Counted from the first letter of the stretch, positions 31,570 through 40,793 are shown. The stretch: DNA of 64,000 bases from Herbaspirillum sp. (GCF_017744395.1 NZ_JAGIBI010000006.1:310001-374000), one strand, 5' to 3'. The notes: generated by a model not told the origin, from the letters alone. A program made the numbers and translations.

Positions 31570-34446
31570 ATGAACCAGCTCAATGAAACGGATTACGGCA
31601 CGCCGGCGCGTGCCTCGGAACAGGCAGTCACGCTGGAGATCGATGGCGTCGCCATCACCGTGCCGGCCGGCACCTCGGTCATGCGCGCGGCGGTCGAAGC
31701 GGGCGTCAACGTGCCCAAGCTGTGCGCCACCGACAGCCTGGAGCCGTTCGGCTCCTGCCGCCTGTGCCTGGTGGAGATCGAAAAGGACGGCCGCAAGATG
31801 AAGGGCTATCCGGCTTCCTGCACCACGCCCTGCGAAAGCGGGATGAAGGTGCAGACACAGACGCCCAAGCTGGCCGAGATCCGGCGCGGCGTGATGGAGC
31901 TCTACATCTCCGACCACCCGCTGGACTGCCTGACCTGCCCCACCAATGGCAATTGCGAACTGCAGGACATGGCCGGCGCGGTCGGCCTGCGCGAAGTGCG
32001 CTACGGCTACGAGGGCGAGAACCACCTGCAGATGAAGAAGGACGAGTCCAATCCCTACTTCACCTACGATCCGTCCAAGTGCATTGTCTGCAACCGTTGC
32101 GTACGCGCCTGCGAAGAGACGCAAGGTACCTTCGCGTTGACCATCGACGGCCGCGGCTTCGCCTCGCGCGTGTCGGCCGGGCAGATGGACAGCTTCATGG
32201 AGTCCGAATGCGTCTCCTGCGGCGCCTGCGTGGAAGCCTGCCCGACCGCGACGCTGACCGAGAAGAGCGTGATCATGCTGGGCCAGGCCGAACACAGCAC
32301 GGTCACCACCTGCGCCTATTGCGGCGTGGGTTGCTCGTTCAAGGCCGAGATGAAGGGCAATGAAGTGGTACGCATGGTGCCGTACAAGGACGGCCAGGCC
32401 AACCATGGCCACTCCTGCGTGAAAGGGCGCTTCGCCTGGGGTTATGCGACGCACAAGGACCGCATCCTCCATCCGATGATCCGCAAGAGCATCCACGACC
32501 CGTGGCGCGAAGTGTCGTGGGAAGAGGCGCTAGCTTATGCCGCCAGCGAATTCCGCCGCATCCAGGCCAAGCACGGCAAGGATTCCATCGGCGGCATCAC
32601 TTCCTCGCGCTGTACCAACGAGGAAACCTACCTGGTGCAGAAACTGGTGCGCGCCGCCTTCGGCAACAACAACGTCGACACCTGCGCGCGCGTATGCCAC
32701 TCGCCGACCGGCTACGGCCTGAAGCAGACGCTGGGCGAGTCGGCCGGCACCCAGACCTTCGACTCGGTGATGAAGTCGGATGTGATCCTGATCATGGGCG
32801 CCAATCCGGCCTCCGCCCACCCGGTATTCGCCTCGCAGATCAAGCGCCGCCTGCGCCAGGGCGCCAAGCTGATCGTGATCGACCCGCGCACCACCGAGAT
32901 GGTGAAGTCGCCGCACGTGCAGGCCGACTACCACCTCAAGCTGCGCCCCGGCACCAACGTCGCCATCATCACCGCGCTGGCGCACGTCATCCTGTCCGAA
33001 GGGCTGCAGCGGGAGGACTACATCCAGGAACGCTGCGATGTGAAGTCCTATGAGGACTGGAAGGCCTTCGTGCTGCGCCCGGACAATTCGCCCGAAGCCA
33101 TGGCCGAGGTCACCGGCGTGCCGGCCGAGACCATCCGCGGCGCCGCGCGCCTGTTCGCCACCGGCGGCAACGCGGCGATCTACTACGGCCTGGGCGTGAC
33201 CGAGCATGCGCAGGGTTCGACCACCGTGATCGGCATCGCCAACCTGGCCATGTGCACCGGCAACGTCGGCCGCGAAGGCGTGGGCGTGAACCCGCTGCGC
33301 GGCCAGAACAACGTGCAGGGTTCGTGCGACATGGGTTCCTTCCCGCACGAGCTGCCGGGCTACCGCCATATTTCGGATTCCACCGTGCGCGGCCAGTTCG
33401 AGCAGGCCTGGGGCGTGGCGCTGAACCCGGAACCGGGCCTGCGCATTCCCAACATGTTCGAGGCCGCGCTGGACGGCAGCTTCAAGGGCCTGTACTGCGA
33501 AGGAGAGGATATCGTGCAGTCCGACCCGAACACCCAGCACGTGATCGCCGCGCTGGAATCGATGGAATGCATCGTGGTGCAGGACCTGTTCCTGAACGAA
33601 ACCGCCAAGTACGCGCACGTGTTCCTGCCCGGTTCCTCCTTCCTGGAAAAGGACGGCACCTTCACCAACGCCGAGCGCCGCATCTCGCGCGTGCGCAAGG
33701 TGATGCCGCCCAAGGCCGGCAAGTCCGACTGGGAGGTGACGGTGGCGCTGGCCGAAGCGCTCGGCTATCCGATGCCCTACAATCATCCTTCGGAAATCAT
33801 GGATGAAATCGCCGCGCTGACGCCGACGTTCCATGGCGTCAGCTACGCCAAGCTGGACCAGCTGGGCAGCATCCAGTGGCCGTGCAATGATGCCGCGCCG
33901 GAAGGCACGCCCATCATGCACATCGGCAGCTTCGTGCGCGGCAAGGGCAAGTTCCTCAACACGCAATACTTCGCCACCGACGAGAAGGTGACGCAGCGCT
34001 ATCCGCTGATCCTGACCACCGGCCGCATCCTGTCGCAGTACAACGTCGGCGCCCAGACGCGCCGCACCGAGAACTCGCGGTGGCACAGCGAAGACGTGCT
34101 GGAAATCCATCCGCACGATGCCGAGGATCGCGGCATCCGCGAGGGCGACTGGGTCGGCATCGAATCGCGCGCCGGCCAGACCGTGCTGCGCGCGACGGTG
34201 ACCGAGAAGGTGCAGCCGGGCGTGGTCTACACCACGTTCCACTTCCCGGAGTCGGGCGCCAACGTGATCACCACCGACAATTCGGACTGGGCCACCAACT
34301 GCCCCGAATACAAGGTGACGGCGGTGCAGGTGCAGCCGGTGGCGCAGCCGTCGGAGTGGCAGCAGCATTACCGGCGCTTCCACCGCGAGCAGCTTGGGTT
34401 GCTGAAGGGAGAGGCTGCCGGCGCAGAACCATTGGTGACCAAATGA
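31570..34446 (+). CDS. fdsA: NAD-dependent formate dehydrogenase alpha subunit, Mo-bisMGD catalytic
   Basis: 958 aa. N-terminal [2Fe-2S] domain ('CATDSLEPFGSCRLCLVEI', 52-68), His/Cys cluster ('HPLDCLTCPTNGNCE', 116-130), two ferredoxin-type [4Fe-4S] motifs ('CIVCNRCVRAC', 171-181; 'CVSCGACVEAC', 214-224), then the FDH core beginning 'CAYCGVGCSF'. The Mo ligand is Cys376 followed by His377 ('ARVCHSPTGYG'), so this is a cysteine, not selenocysteine, enzyme. Oxidises formate to CO2. Preceded by AAGGAG at 31556-31561. Confidence 0.95.
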   Translation: MNQLNETDYGTPARASEQAVTLEIDGVAITVPAGTSVMRAAVEAGVNVPKLCATDSLEPFGSCRLCLVEIEKDGRKMKGYPASCTTPCESGMKVQTQTPKLAEIRRGVMELYISDHPLDCLTCPTNGNCELQDMAGAVGLREVRYGYEGENHLQMKKDESNPYFTYDPSKCIVCNRCVRACEETQGTFALTIDGRGFASRVSAGQMDSFMESECVSCGACVEACPTATLTEKSVIMLGQAEHSTVTTCAYCGVGCSFKAEMKGNEVVRMVPYKDGQANHGHSCVKGRFAWGYATHKDRILHPMIRKSIHDPWREVSWEEALAYAASEFRRIQAKHGKDSIGGITSSRCTNEETYLVQKLVRAAFGNNNVDTCARVCHSPTGYGLKQTLGESAGTQTFDSVMKSDVILIMGANPASAHPVFASQIKRRLRQGAKLIVIDPRTTEMVKSPHVQADYHLKLRPGTNVAIITALAHVILSEGLQREDYIQERCDVKSYEDWKAFVLRPDNSPEAMAEVTGVPAETIRGAARLFATGGNAAIYYGLGVTEHAQGSTTVIGIANLAMCTGNVGREGVGVNPLRGQNNVQGSCDMGSFPHELPGYRHISDSTVRGQFEQAWGVALNPEPGLRIPNMFEAALDGSFKGLYCEGEDIVQSDPNTQHVIAALESMECIVVQDLFLNETAKYAHVFLPGSSFLEKDGTFTNAERRISRVRKVMPPKAGKSDWEVTVALAEALGYPMPYNHPSEIMDEIAALTPTFHGVSYAKLDQLGSIQWPCNDAAPEGTPIMHIGSFVRGKGKFLNTQYFATDEKVTQRYPLILTTGRILSQYNVGAQTRRTENSRWHSEDVLEIHPHDAEDRGIREGDWVGIESRAGQTVLRATVTEKVQPGVVYTTFHFPESGANVITTDNSDWATNCPEYKVTAVQVQPVAQPSEWQQHYRRFHREQLGLLKGEAAGAEPLVTK

Positions 34447-34460
34447 ACCAACCCCGTCGT

Positions 34461-34540
34461 CCTGACGAAAGTCAGGATCCAGTGTCGTTCAACGGTGGCC
34501 GATGCATAACGAACGCCACTGGATCCCGGCCTTCGCCGGG
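34461..34540. repeat. REP-like palindromic intergenic repeat
   Basis: Three nested palindromes: 34461-34466/34471-34476 with a GAAA loop, 16-bp arms with one mismatch at 34475-34490/34511-34526 (GGATCCAGTG and CACTGGATCC), and CCCGGC/GCCGGG with a CTTC loop at 34525-34540. The 'GGATCCCGGCCTTCGCCGGG' string is typical of dispersed repeats in such genomes. It separates fdsA from fdsC. Confidence 0.7.
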
Positions 34541-34573
34541 ATGACGGGCTACTGAACAGAATCGCAGGAAAGC

Positions 34574-35419
34574 ATGAACATACGCATCCCTCCATCCCCC
34601 AACGTCGATGAAGCCACCGGCGAATACGCGACTTCCGCCCGCGTGACGGTCGAGCGTTGGCGCGACGGCAAGCGCGAGGCCGTGGACGACGTGGTGGCAG
34701 AGGAAGTGCCGATTGCGCTGGAATACAACGGCATCTCGCACGCCGTGATGATGGCCACGCCGGCCGACCTGGAAGATTTCGCGCTCGGCTTTTCGCTGAC
34801 CGAAGGCATCCTGGCCGCTCCCGGCGAACTGTACGAGTGCGAGATCGTGCCGGGCTGCGAAGGCGTGCAGGTGCAGATGCGCATCGCCACCGAACGCTTC
34901 GTGGCATTGAAGGAAAAGCGCCGCAACCTGACCGGCCGCACCGGCTGCGGCCTGTGCGGGGCCGAGACGCTGGAGCAGGCGGTGCGCCATCCCAAGGCGG
35001 TGGCGCATGACGGGGCGCGCTTCACGATCGCGCAGATCCATGCCGCGCTGGAACAGATGCAGGGCGGCCAGCGCCTGCAGCAGCTCACCGGCGCCACCCA
35101 TGCCGCCGCCTGGCTGGATGAGGAGGGGAAGATTGTGCTGGTGCGCGAGGACGTGGGCCGCCACAATGCCCTGGACAAGCTGATCGGCGCGCTGGCCGAA
35201 GCGCGGACGGACTTCGCCAGGGGCGCGCTCATCATCACCAGCCGTGCCAGCTATGAAATGGTGCAGAAAGCGGCGACGGTGGGCATCGGCTTCATCGCGG
35301 CCATCTCGGCGCCCACCGCGCTGGCGATCAGGCTGGCGGAGGAAACCGATGTCACGCTGCTAGGCTTTGTGCGCAAGCAGGGGCATGTGGTGTACGCAAG
35401 GCCGCACCGCATGCGCTGA
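34574..35419 (+). CDS. fdsC: formate dehydrogenase accessory sulfurtransferase FdhD/FdsC
   Basis: 281 aa. FdhD-family protein that passes sulfur to the molybdenum cofactor before insertion into FdsA. The redox pair of cysteines is in 'TGCGLCGAETL' (CxxC), with 'EDVGRHNALDKLIG' and 'ITSRASYEMVQKAA' as conserved blocks. In the C. necator operon fdsGBACD the homologous gene is called fdsC. Separated from fdsA by a REP-like repeat that may reduce its expression. Confidence 0.93.
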   Translation: MNIRIPPSPNVDEATGEYATSARVTVERWRDGKREAVDDVVAEEVPIALEYNGISHAVMMATPADLEDFALGFSLTEGILAAPGELYECEIVPGCEGVQVQMRIATERFVALKEKRRNLTGRTGCGLCGAETLEQAVRHPKAVAHDGARFTIAQIHAALEQMQGGQRLQQLTGATHAAAWLDEEGKIVLVREDVGRHNALDKLIGALAEARTDFARGALIITSRASYEMVQKAATVGIGFIAAISAPTALAIRLAEETDVTLLGFVRKQGHVVYARPHRMR

Positions 35420-35462
35420 GCCGCGAGGTTTTCAGGGACGACAAGGACAGCAGGAGACAGAC

Positions 35463-35690
35463 ATGAACACAGAGCACCTGGTCAAGATGGCCAACCAGAT
35501 CGGCGCCTTTTTTTCCACCATGCCAGACCATGAACAGGCAGTGGCGGATCTGGCGACGCACCTGAAGCGCTTCTGGGAGCCGCGCATGCGCAAGGCATTT
35601 CTTGAGCATATCGAGCAGACGCAGGGGCAGGGAGTCGATCCGATCGTGCTGGAGGCGGTGAGCAAGCATATGCGGCAGTTGACTGTATGA
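35463..35690 (+). CDS. fdsD: formate dehydrogenase delta subunit
   Basis: 75 aa. The sequence 'MANQIGAFFSTMPDHEQAV' followed by 'IATHLKRFWEPRMR'-like helices is the FdsD pattern; this small subunit is needed for assembly or activity of the FdsABG complex. The frame is open upstream, but the ATG at 35463 has a GGAG 8 bp before it. Last gene of fdsGBACD. Confidence 0.9.
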   Translation: MNTEHLVKMANQIGAFFSTMPDHEQAVADLATHLKRFWEPRMRKAFLEHIEQTQGQGVDPIVLEAVSKHMRQLTV

Positions 35691-35802
35691 GCGTTGTGCC
35701 TGGTCCCAGGCCCCGAGCCCGTAACTGAACTGGTCCCGTAAAGCCGGACGGTTCAAATATCTTTGGATTTCTCAGGAAGACCATGCTGCCGCGCGCCGGT
35801 CT

Positions 35803-36420
35803 TCAGTGCGATCCCCGCGCCACCGCCAGCAAGACGCCGAAGCCGACCAGCAAGCCGCCAAAGGCGCGGTCGATCCAATGGCGCACGGCCAGCAGCCGGT
35901 CACGCACGGCGCCAGTCGAGAAGCACACGGCCACCAGGCTGAACCAAGCCATGTGCGCCACCGAAATAAAAGCGCCATAGCCGATCTGCATTGCCAACGG
36001 CGTGTCGGGCCTCACCACCTGCATGAACAGGCTGACGATGAACACCGTCGTTTTCGGGTTCAGCGCATTGGTCAGGAGGCCGATGCGCAAGGCTGCCGCA
36101 TCCGACAGTGGCGCCACGGCGCTGTCGGCCAGCGTACCGGCGGGCTTGGACCGCAGCATCTTCACACCGAGATAGACCAGATAGACAGCGCCGACTAGCT
36201 TGATGCTGTTGAATAGCCAGAGCGATTGCTGGATCAGCAGGCCCATGCCCACCAGCGTATAGGTGACGTGGACCAGTACGCCCAGGCCAATGCCCAAGGC
36301 CGTCAGTACGCCGGCACGGCGTGACAGCATCAGGCTGTTGCGGGTAACCATCGCGAAATCCGGGCCAGGGCTGATAACGGCCAGTAAAGTAATGGTGATT
36401 ACAGCTATTAGTTCTGTCAT
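35803..36420 (-). CDS. LysE-family amino-acid exporter
   Basis: 205 aa with six hydrophobic segments. 'AVISPGPDFAMVTRNSLM' is the RhtB/LysE signature (PGP motif) and 'GVLTALGIGLGVLVHVTYT' the second helix. Exports amino acids or related metabolites. The ATG at 36420 gives the family N-terminus 'MTELIAVITI'. Divergent from a LysR regulator with 66 bp between, a standard regulator/exporter pair. Confidence 0.9.
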   Translation of the reverse strand: MTELIAVITITLLAVISPGPDFAMVTRNSLMLSRRAGVLTALGIGLGVLVHVTYTLVGMGLLIQQSLWLFNSIKLVGAVYLVYLGVKMLRSKPAGTLADSAVAPLSDAAALRIGLLTNALNPKTTVFIVSLFMQVVRPDTPLAMQIGYGAFISVAHMAWFSLVAVCFSTGAVRDRLLAVRHWIDRAFGGLLVGFGVLLAVARGSH

Positions 36421-36486
36421 GGCGTATCCTGTCAAAAATCAACGAATTTGGAAGATGTTAATGTCAATCTTCCTCGATGAATAACG

Positions 36487-37410
36487 ATGTTTTCTGACGT
36501 AATCTGTGAGTCTAGTTCACCATCGGATGATGAGCGCCTGCCTTCACTGCTGGCTCTGCGCTGCTTTGAGGCCGCCGCCCGGCTGGAGAATTTCAGCCGG
36601 GCGGCGGTCGAGTTGCATCTGACCCACGGCGCGGTCAGCCGCGCCGTGCGCCTGCTGGAAGACGAGTTGGGGGTGGCGCTGTTCGAGCGGCGCAGCCGGC
36701 GCGTGTTCCTGACTGATGCCGGCCGCACGTTGGCGCGGGCCGTCGGCAATGGCATGGGGCTGATGCGTCAGGCCGTCGCTGAGCTGCGTGCCAGCGCCCG
36801 CCAGGGGCGGCGCTGGGTGTTGTCGTGCGAGCCGACGTTGCTGATGCGCTGGCTGATTCCACGCTGGCCGGACTTTCAGGGCCGGCATCCGGGATTCGAC
36901 CTGCATTTGGTCGCCGGTGGCGGCCCGTTTTCCTTTGCCAGCGGTATGGACCTGGCCATCCGCCGCGACGATTTCCCCTGGCCCGAGGGCTGCCATGTGG
37001 AACCCTTGTTCGCGGAGAAGGTGGGCCCGGTCTGCCGTCCCGACAAGGCCGCCGACTGGTTCTCCGCGACCAGGGCGGGTAGTGCGCTCAAGCCCGGCGC
37101 ACCGCGTTTGCATACGCGTACTCGGTCGGGGGCCTGGCGGGAGTGGGCGGAGGCCGCGAGCCAGCCCGTACCGGATGGGCCGGCGCAGACTTTCGATCAC
37201 TTTTATTTCAGCTTGCAGGCTGCCGTGGCGGGACTGGGCGTGGCCATCGGCCCATGGCATCTGGTGCGCGACGATCTGGACAGCGGCGTGCTGGCCGCGC
37301 CGCTGGGTTTTGTCGAGGACGGCTCGCGCTACTGCCTGTTGTCGCCGCAGCCTTTGCCGCCGGATAGTCCGCAGGCGGATTTGCTGGCATGGTTGCGGGC
37401 AATGGCATAG
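36487..37410 (+). CDS. LysR-family regulator (GcvA-like), divergent from the LysE exporter
   Basis: 307 aa. HTH: 'SLLALRCFEAAARLENFSRA' then 'LTHGAVSRAVRLLEDELG' and 'LFERRSRRVFLTDAG', with a substrate-binding domain ('GMDLAIRRDDFPWPEG'). The GcvA-like look comes from 'LPSLLALRCFEAAARL'. It very likely controls the neighbouring exporter; the ligand is unknown. Confidence 0.88.
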   Translation: MFSDVICESSSPSDDERLPSLLALRCFEAAARLENFSRAAVELHLTHGAVSRAVRLLEDELGVALFERRSRRVFLTDAGRTLARAVGNGMGLMRQAVAELRASARQGRRWVLSCEPTLLMRWLIPRWPDFQGRHPGFDLHLVAGGGPFSFASGMDLAIRRDDFPWPEGCHVEPLFAEKVGPVCRPDKAADWFSATRAGSALKPGAPRLHTRTRSGAWREWAEAASQPVPDGPAQTFDHFYFSLQAAVAGLGVAIGPWHLVRDDLDSGVLAAPLGFVEDGSRYCLLSPQPLPPDSPQADLLAWLRAMA

Positions 37411-37727
37411 TCGGCGCTGGGGCGGCAAAAGGAGTCGAAGTCTCTTGGTTAAATTGGCAAGAGTGCTACGGGGGATGGGGCCATATTTTTATTGAATGAA
37501 AATCGTATTATCTGAAATGTCTCCTTAATGTGCGGTGCAATAAACTTTTGTAATCCATCTTGCTCCGGATAAGGTTTACGCTATTCGTGAAGTAAATCCG
37601 CAGTGCAGCATCGTCCCTTCCCAAGCCGCCATTTCTAGCGGGGATTTCCAGATTCCGCCTATCGTCGCCAATATCCGAAGTGACGGCGCTTCATCATTTC
37701 GCATCAAATTTTTCATCTCAAATTAGT
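37411..37727. other. AT-richer intergenic region without a recognisable gene
   Basis: About 317 bp between the LysR gene and the ptxS promoter. I see no credible frame, tRNA or terminator with a clear stem. Composition is more A/T-rich than the flanks. The ptxS promoter and operator follow. Confidence 0.6.
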
Positions 37728-37756
37728 TTGCCAAACGATTTTTGCGCTGCTATCTT
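37728..37756 (+). promoter_or_regulatory. sigma-70 promoter of the LacI-type regulator gene
   Basis: TTGCCA (-35, 37728-37733), 17-bp spacer, TATCTT (-10, 37751-37756). The predicted start lies inside the palindromic operator at 37755-37770, so the promoter should be repressed by its own product. Confidence 0.6.
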
Positions 37757-37770
37757 GGAACCGGTTCCAA
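37755..37770. promoter_or_regulatory. PtxS-type operator O1
   Basis: Perfect 16-bp palindrome TTGGAACCGGTTCCAA. It resembles the Pseudomonas PtxS site TGAAACCGGTTTCA (12 of 14 core bases equal). It overlaps the -10 box and start of the regulator gene. Confidence 0.7.
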
Positions 37771-37851
37771 AAGATTCAAATAAATGAGCAGCCCGGAACC
37801 GGGAAGTACAAATCGACCGATAACGATCCCTGATTTGGCGGGCAATAAAGA

Positions 37852-38913
37852 GTGAGACAAAGCATAAAGACCGGCACCGAGCGGGTCACGATCGCGCAGG
37901 TCGCGCGTGAGGCCGGGGTGTCGAAAACCAGCGTATCCAGGTTTCTCGGCGGCGAGTTCGACGCGCTGTCGGAGCGCCTGCGCGACCAGATCGGCAAGAC
38001 CATCGCGCGCCTGGGTTACCAGCCCAGCCAGATGGCGCGCGGCCTCAAAGGCGGGCGCACCCGGCTGATCGGCATGCTGGTGGCGGACATCCTTAATCCC
38101 TATTCGGTGGCGGTGCTGCATGGCGCCGAAGCCGCGTGCCAGAAATACGGCTACACCCTGATGCTGTGCAATACCGGCAACGATGAGCAGCGCGAGAAGC
38201 AATCGCTGGCGGCGTTGCATTCCTACAGCGTGGAAGGCCTGCTGTTCAATACGCAAGGCCGCAACGTGACGCCGCTCAAGGAGCTGGGGCAGGCCGCGTT
38301 TCCGGTGGTGCTGCTGGACCGCCGCGTCGAAGGCTGCGATTTCGACCTGGTCGGCCTGGACAACGTCGGCGCCGCGCAACTGGCGACGCGCCATCTGCTA
38401 GAGCAGGGCTATACCGATATCGCGCTGGTGGTGCAGCCGCTGTATGGCGTGAGTTCGCGCCAGGGGCGCCAGGCGGGCTTTTTGCAGGCGATGAACCAGC
38501 GGCCGGATTGCCATGGCGAGACGCTGGAGGTGCATATCGACCAGCCGGGACATACGGCGACGGTGCTGCATGAATTCTTGCGGCGTCGCAGCGGCAGCGG
38601 CGGGCGCATCGCCATCCTGGCCGGCAACGGCATGGTGTCGCTGCAGATCGCGCTGGCGCTGCAGAGCATGAAGCTGCGTTTTCCGGACGACGTCGGCTTG
38701 CTGTGCTTCGATGAGCTTGCCTGGTCGCCGCTGGTGGGCGCCGGTATCAGCACCATCGAGCAGCCTACTTATGAAATCGGTTTCACGGCTATCGAGCGGC
38801 TGCTGGTCCGCATCAATGGCGAACGTTCGGGACGCAGGGAAATCCTGTTGGACGGGCGGCTGGTCAGGCGCGGTTCGACCGCGCCGGTCGCGGCCGGCCA
38901 GGCGGCGGGGTAA
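37852..38913 (+). CDS. ptxS: LacI-family regulator, PtxS-like
   Basis: 353 aa, GTG start at 37852 (no nearer ATG). HTH 'TIAQVAREAGVSKTSVSRFL' with hinge 'YQPSQMARGLKGGRT', then the periplasmic-binding-like core ('LIGMLVADILNPYSVAVL', 'LLCFDELAWSPLVGAGISTI'). PtxS represses 2-ketogluconate genes in pseudomonads and is released by 2-ketogluconate. The downstream kguE/K/D homologues and two matching palindromes support the assignment. Divides the operators: O1 before itself and O2 before the transporter genes. Confidence 0.8.
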   Translation: MRQSIKTGTERVTIAQVAREAGVSKTSVSRFLGGEFDALSERLRDQIGKTIARLGYQPSQMARGLKGGRTRLIGMLVADILNPYSVAVLHGAEAACQKYGYTLMLCNTGNDEQREKQSLAALHSYSVEGLLFNTQGRNVTPLKELGQAAFPVVLLDRRVEGCDFDLVGLDNVGAAQLATRHLLEQGYTDIALVVQPLYGVSSRQGRQAGFLQAMNQRPDCHGETLEVHIDQPGHTATVLHEFLRRRSGSGGRIAILAGNGMVSLQIALALQSMKLRFPDDVGLLCFDELAWSPLVGAGISTIEQPTYEIGFTAIERLLVRINGERSGRREILLDGRLVRRGSTAPVAAGQAAG

Positions 38914-38927
38914 GTGCGCAGGTTTTC

Positions 38928-38941
38928 TGGAACCGATACCG
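38928..38941. promoter_or_regulatory. imperfect PtxS-type operator O2
   Basis: TGGAACCGATACCG, 11 of 14 bases equal to O1. It lies 14 bp after the ptxS stop and 127 bp before the first binding-protein gene, where an operon promoter is expected. Confidence 0.5.
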
Positions 38942-39067
38942 AGAGGGCGCGGGGCCGGAATGTTGGTGTAGCTTGAAGAAAAGAAATGCCGCAGTCGTAC
39001 AGGCTGCAGGATTTTGACAAAAATACTGCCGCGACAGCAGAGCAGTGACTACCAGGAGACAAGCACC

Positions 39068-39871
39068 ATGCGTATCAAAGGATTGATTTACACCAGATTC
39101 CTCGCGGTAATGCTGGCCGGTTGCGCCGCGCTGGCATCGGCGCAGGCGAGCGCGCAGAGCATTGCCGAGCTGACCAAGAAAGGCAAGATCACCATCGGCG
39201 TGGTCAGCGGCACGCCGCCGTTCGGCAGCGTCGATGCCAAGGGCACGCCGATCGGCTACGACGTCGATGTCGCCAACCTGATCGGCCGCTATATCGGCCT
39301 GCCGGTGGAAATCGTGCCGCTGACGCCGCCGGCCCGCATTCCGGCGCTGGAGTCGGGCAAGGTCGACATGCTGGCCGCGACGCTGGCGCCGACGCCTGAA
39401 CGCGCCAAGTCGGTGCTGTTCACCATGCCCTACAGCGCCTTCGAACTGGCGGTGGTGGCGCCGGTCGGTTCCAAGTTCAAGTCGCTGTCCGACCTGGACA
39501 AGAAAAAAATCGCCGTCAACCGCGGCGGCACCAGCGATACGGCGCTGACCCGCCTGGCGCCCCCGGGTACCGTGCTGGTCCGTTTCGAAGACGATTCGAC
39601 CGTGACCCAGGCCCTGCTCAGCAACCAGGTGGATTCGATCTCGATCCCCAGCACGATGGCGCATGAAATCATCAAGACGCGCGGCGCCGGCAAGATCGAG
39701 CTCAAGTTCGCCTATTCGGTGCAGCCCAATTCGATGACCGTACGCAAGGGTTCCTATGAGCTGCACGAATGGCTCAACAATTTCATCTATTACGTGAAGG
39801 TCAACGGCGAGCTGGATGCCATCGCCAGGAAATGGACCGGCTCTCCCTTGCCTGAGCTGCCGGTTTTCTGA
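39068..39871 (+). CDS. ABC transporter substrate-binding protein, PAAT family (first copy)
   Basis: 267 aa. Signal peptide 'MRIKGLIYTRFLAVMLAGCA' with cleavage near 'SAQASAQS'. Mature domain has 'GKITIGVVSGTPPFGSVDAK', 'YDVDVANLIGRYIGLP' and 'LESGKVDMLAATLAPTPER', i.e. the type II binding protein of the amino-acid class. It is nearly identical to the following gene (about 27 substitutions and one gap over the ~237-residue mature part by eye). Context suggests that it binds 2-ketogluconate or a related sugar acid. Start at 39068 has GGAG upstream. Confidence 0.85.
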   Translation: MRIKGLIYTRFLAVMLAGCAALASAQASAQSIAELTKKGKITIGVVSGTPPFGSVDAKGTPIGYDVDVANLIGRYIGLPVEIVPLTPPARIPALESGKVDMLAATLAPTPERAKSVLFTMPYSAFELAVVAPVGSKFKSLSDLDKKKIAVNRGGTSDTALTRLAPPGTVLVRFEDDSTVTQALLSNQVDSISIPSTMAHEIIKTRGAGKIELKFAYSVQPNSMTVRKGSYELHEWLNNFIYYVKVNGELDAIARKWTGSPLPELPVF

Positions 39872-39986
39872 GGGATTTTTTTGACGCAGTAAAAAAGTGG
39901 GCGCAAGCCTTTGTTGATGAGGGTCTTCGCCGGCATCACATTCGCGGACCCGCGGGTGGCCGGCGGCGATGATAAGGAGATGAATC

Positions 39987-40793
39987 GTGAGCATGATTAA
40001 AAAATTACTGAATACCAAATTCATGGCGCTGGCGCTGGTGGCCAGCTGCGCCATCGGCAGCGCCAGCAGCGCCAGCGCGCAAAGCATCGCCGAGCTGACC
40101 AAGAAGGGCAAGATCACCATCGGCGTGGTCAGCGGCACGCCGCCGTTCGGCAGCGTCGACGCCAAGGGCACCCCGATCGGCTACGACGTCGATGTGGCCA
40201 ACCTGATCGGCAAGTACCTCGGCCTGCCGGTGGAAATCGTTCCGCTGGTGCCGCCGGCCCGTATCCCGGCGCTGGAGTCGGGCAAGGTCGACATGCTGGC
40301 GGCGACGCTGGCGCCGACGCCCGAGCGCGCCAAGGCGGTGTTGTTCACCATGCCCTACAGCGGCTTCGAGCTGTCCATCGTCGGCCCGGTCGGTTCCAAG
40401 TTCAAGAAGCTGGACGATCTGGTGAAGAAGAAAGTCGGCGTCTCGCGCGGCAGCACCAACGACACCGCACTGACCCGCCTGGCGCCTCCGGGCACCGTGC
40501 TGGTGCGTTTCGAGGATGACTCCACCGTGACCCAGGCCCTGCTGTCGAACCAGGTCGACGCGATCTCGATCCCCAACACCATGGCCAACGAAATCGTCAA
40601 GACCCGCGGTCAGGGCAAGATCGAAGTCAAGTTCCCGTACTCGGTACAGCCGAACTCGATGACCGTGCGCAAGGGTTCCTACGAACTGCATGAATGGCTC
40701 AACAACTTCATCTACTACGTCAAGGTGAACGGCGAGCTGGATGCGATCTCGCGCAAGTGGGTCGGCCCGCTGCCGAACCTGCCAGTGTTCTGA
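39987..40793 (+). CDS. ABC transporter substrate-binding protein, PAAT family (second copy)
   Basis: 268 aa, tandem paralogue of the previous gene. GTG start at 39987 with AAGGAG just before it (an ATG at 39993 is also usable); signal peptide 'KFMALALVASCAIGSASSAS'. Differences from copy one cluster in positions such as 'GVSRGSTNDTALT' against 'AVNRGGTSDTALT', near the likely ligand cleft, so the two may differ in affinity or ligand. Both precede a single set of permease and ATPase genes. Confidence 0.85.
   Translation: MSMIKKLLNTKFMALALVASCAIGSASSASAQSIAELTKKGKITIGVVSGTPPFGSVDAKGTPIGYDVDVANLIGKYLGLPVEIVPLVPPARIPALESGKVDMLAATLAPTPERAKAVLFTMPYSGFELSIVGPVGSKFKKLDDLVKKKVGVSRGSTNDTALTRLAPPGTVLVRFEDDSTVTQALLSNQVDAISIPNTMANEIVKTRGQGKIEVKFPYSVQPNSMTVRKGSYELHEWLNNFIYYVKVNGELDAISRKWVGPLPNLPVF

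Noticed and set aside
32530..34383. 617-codon open frame on the minus strand opposite fdsA
   Set aside because: It is the mirror of a high-GC gene with clear motifs on the plus strand; its translation is His/Arg/Gly-rich with no domain.
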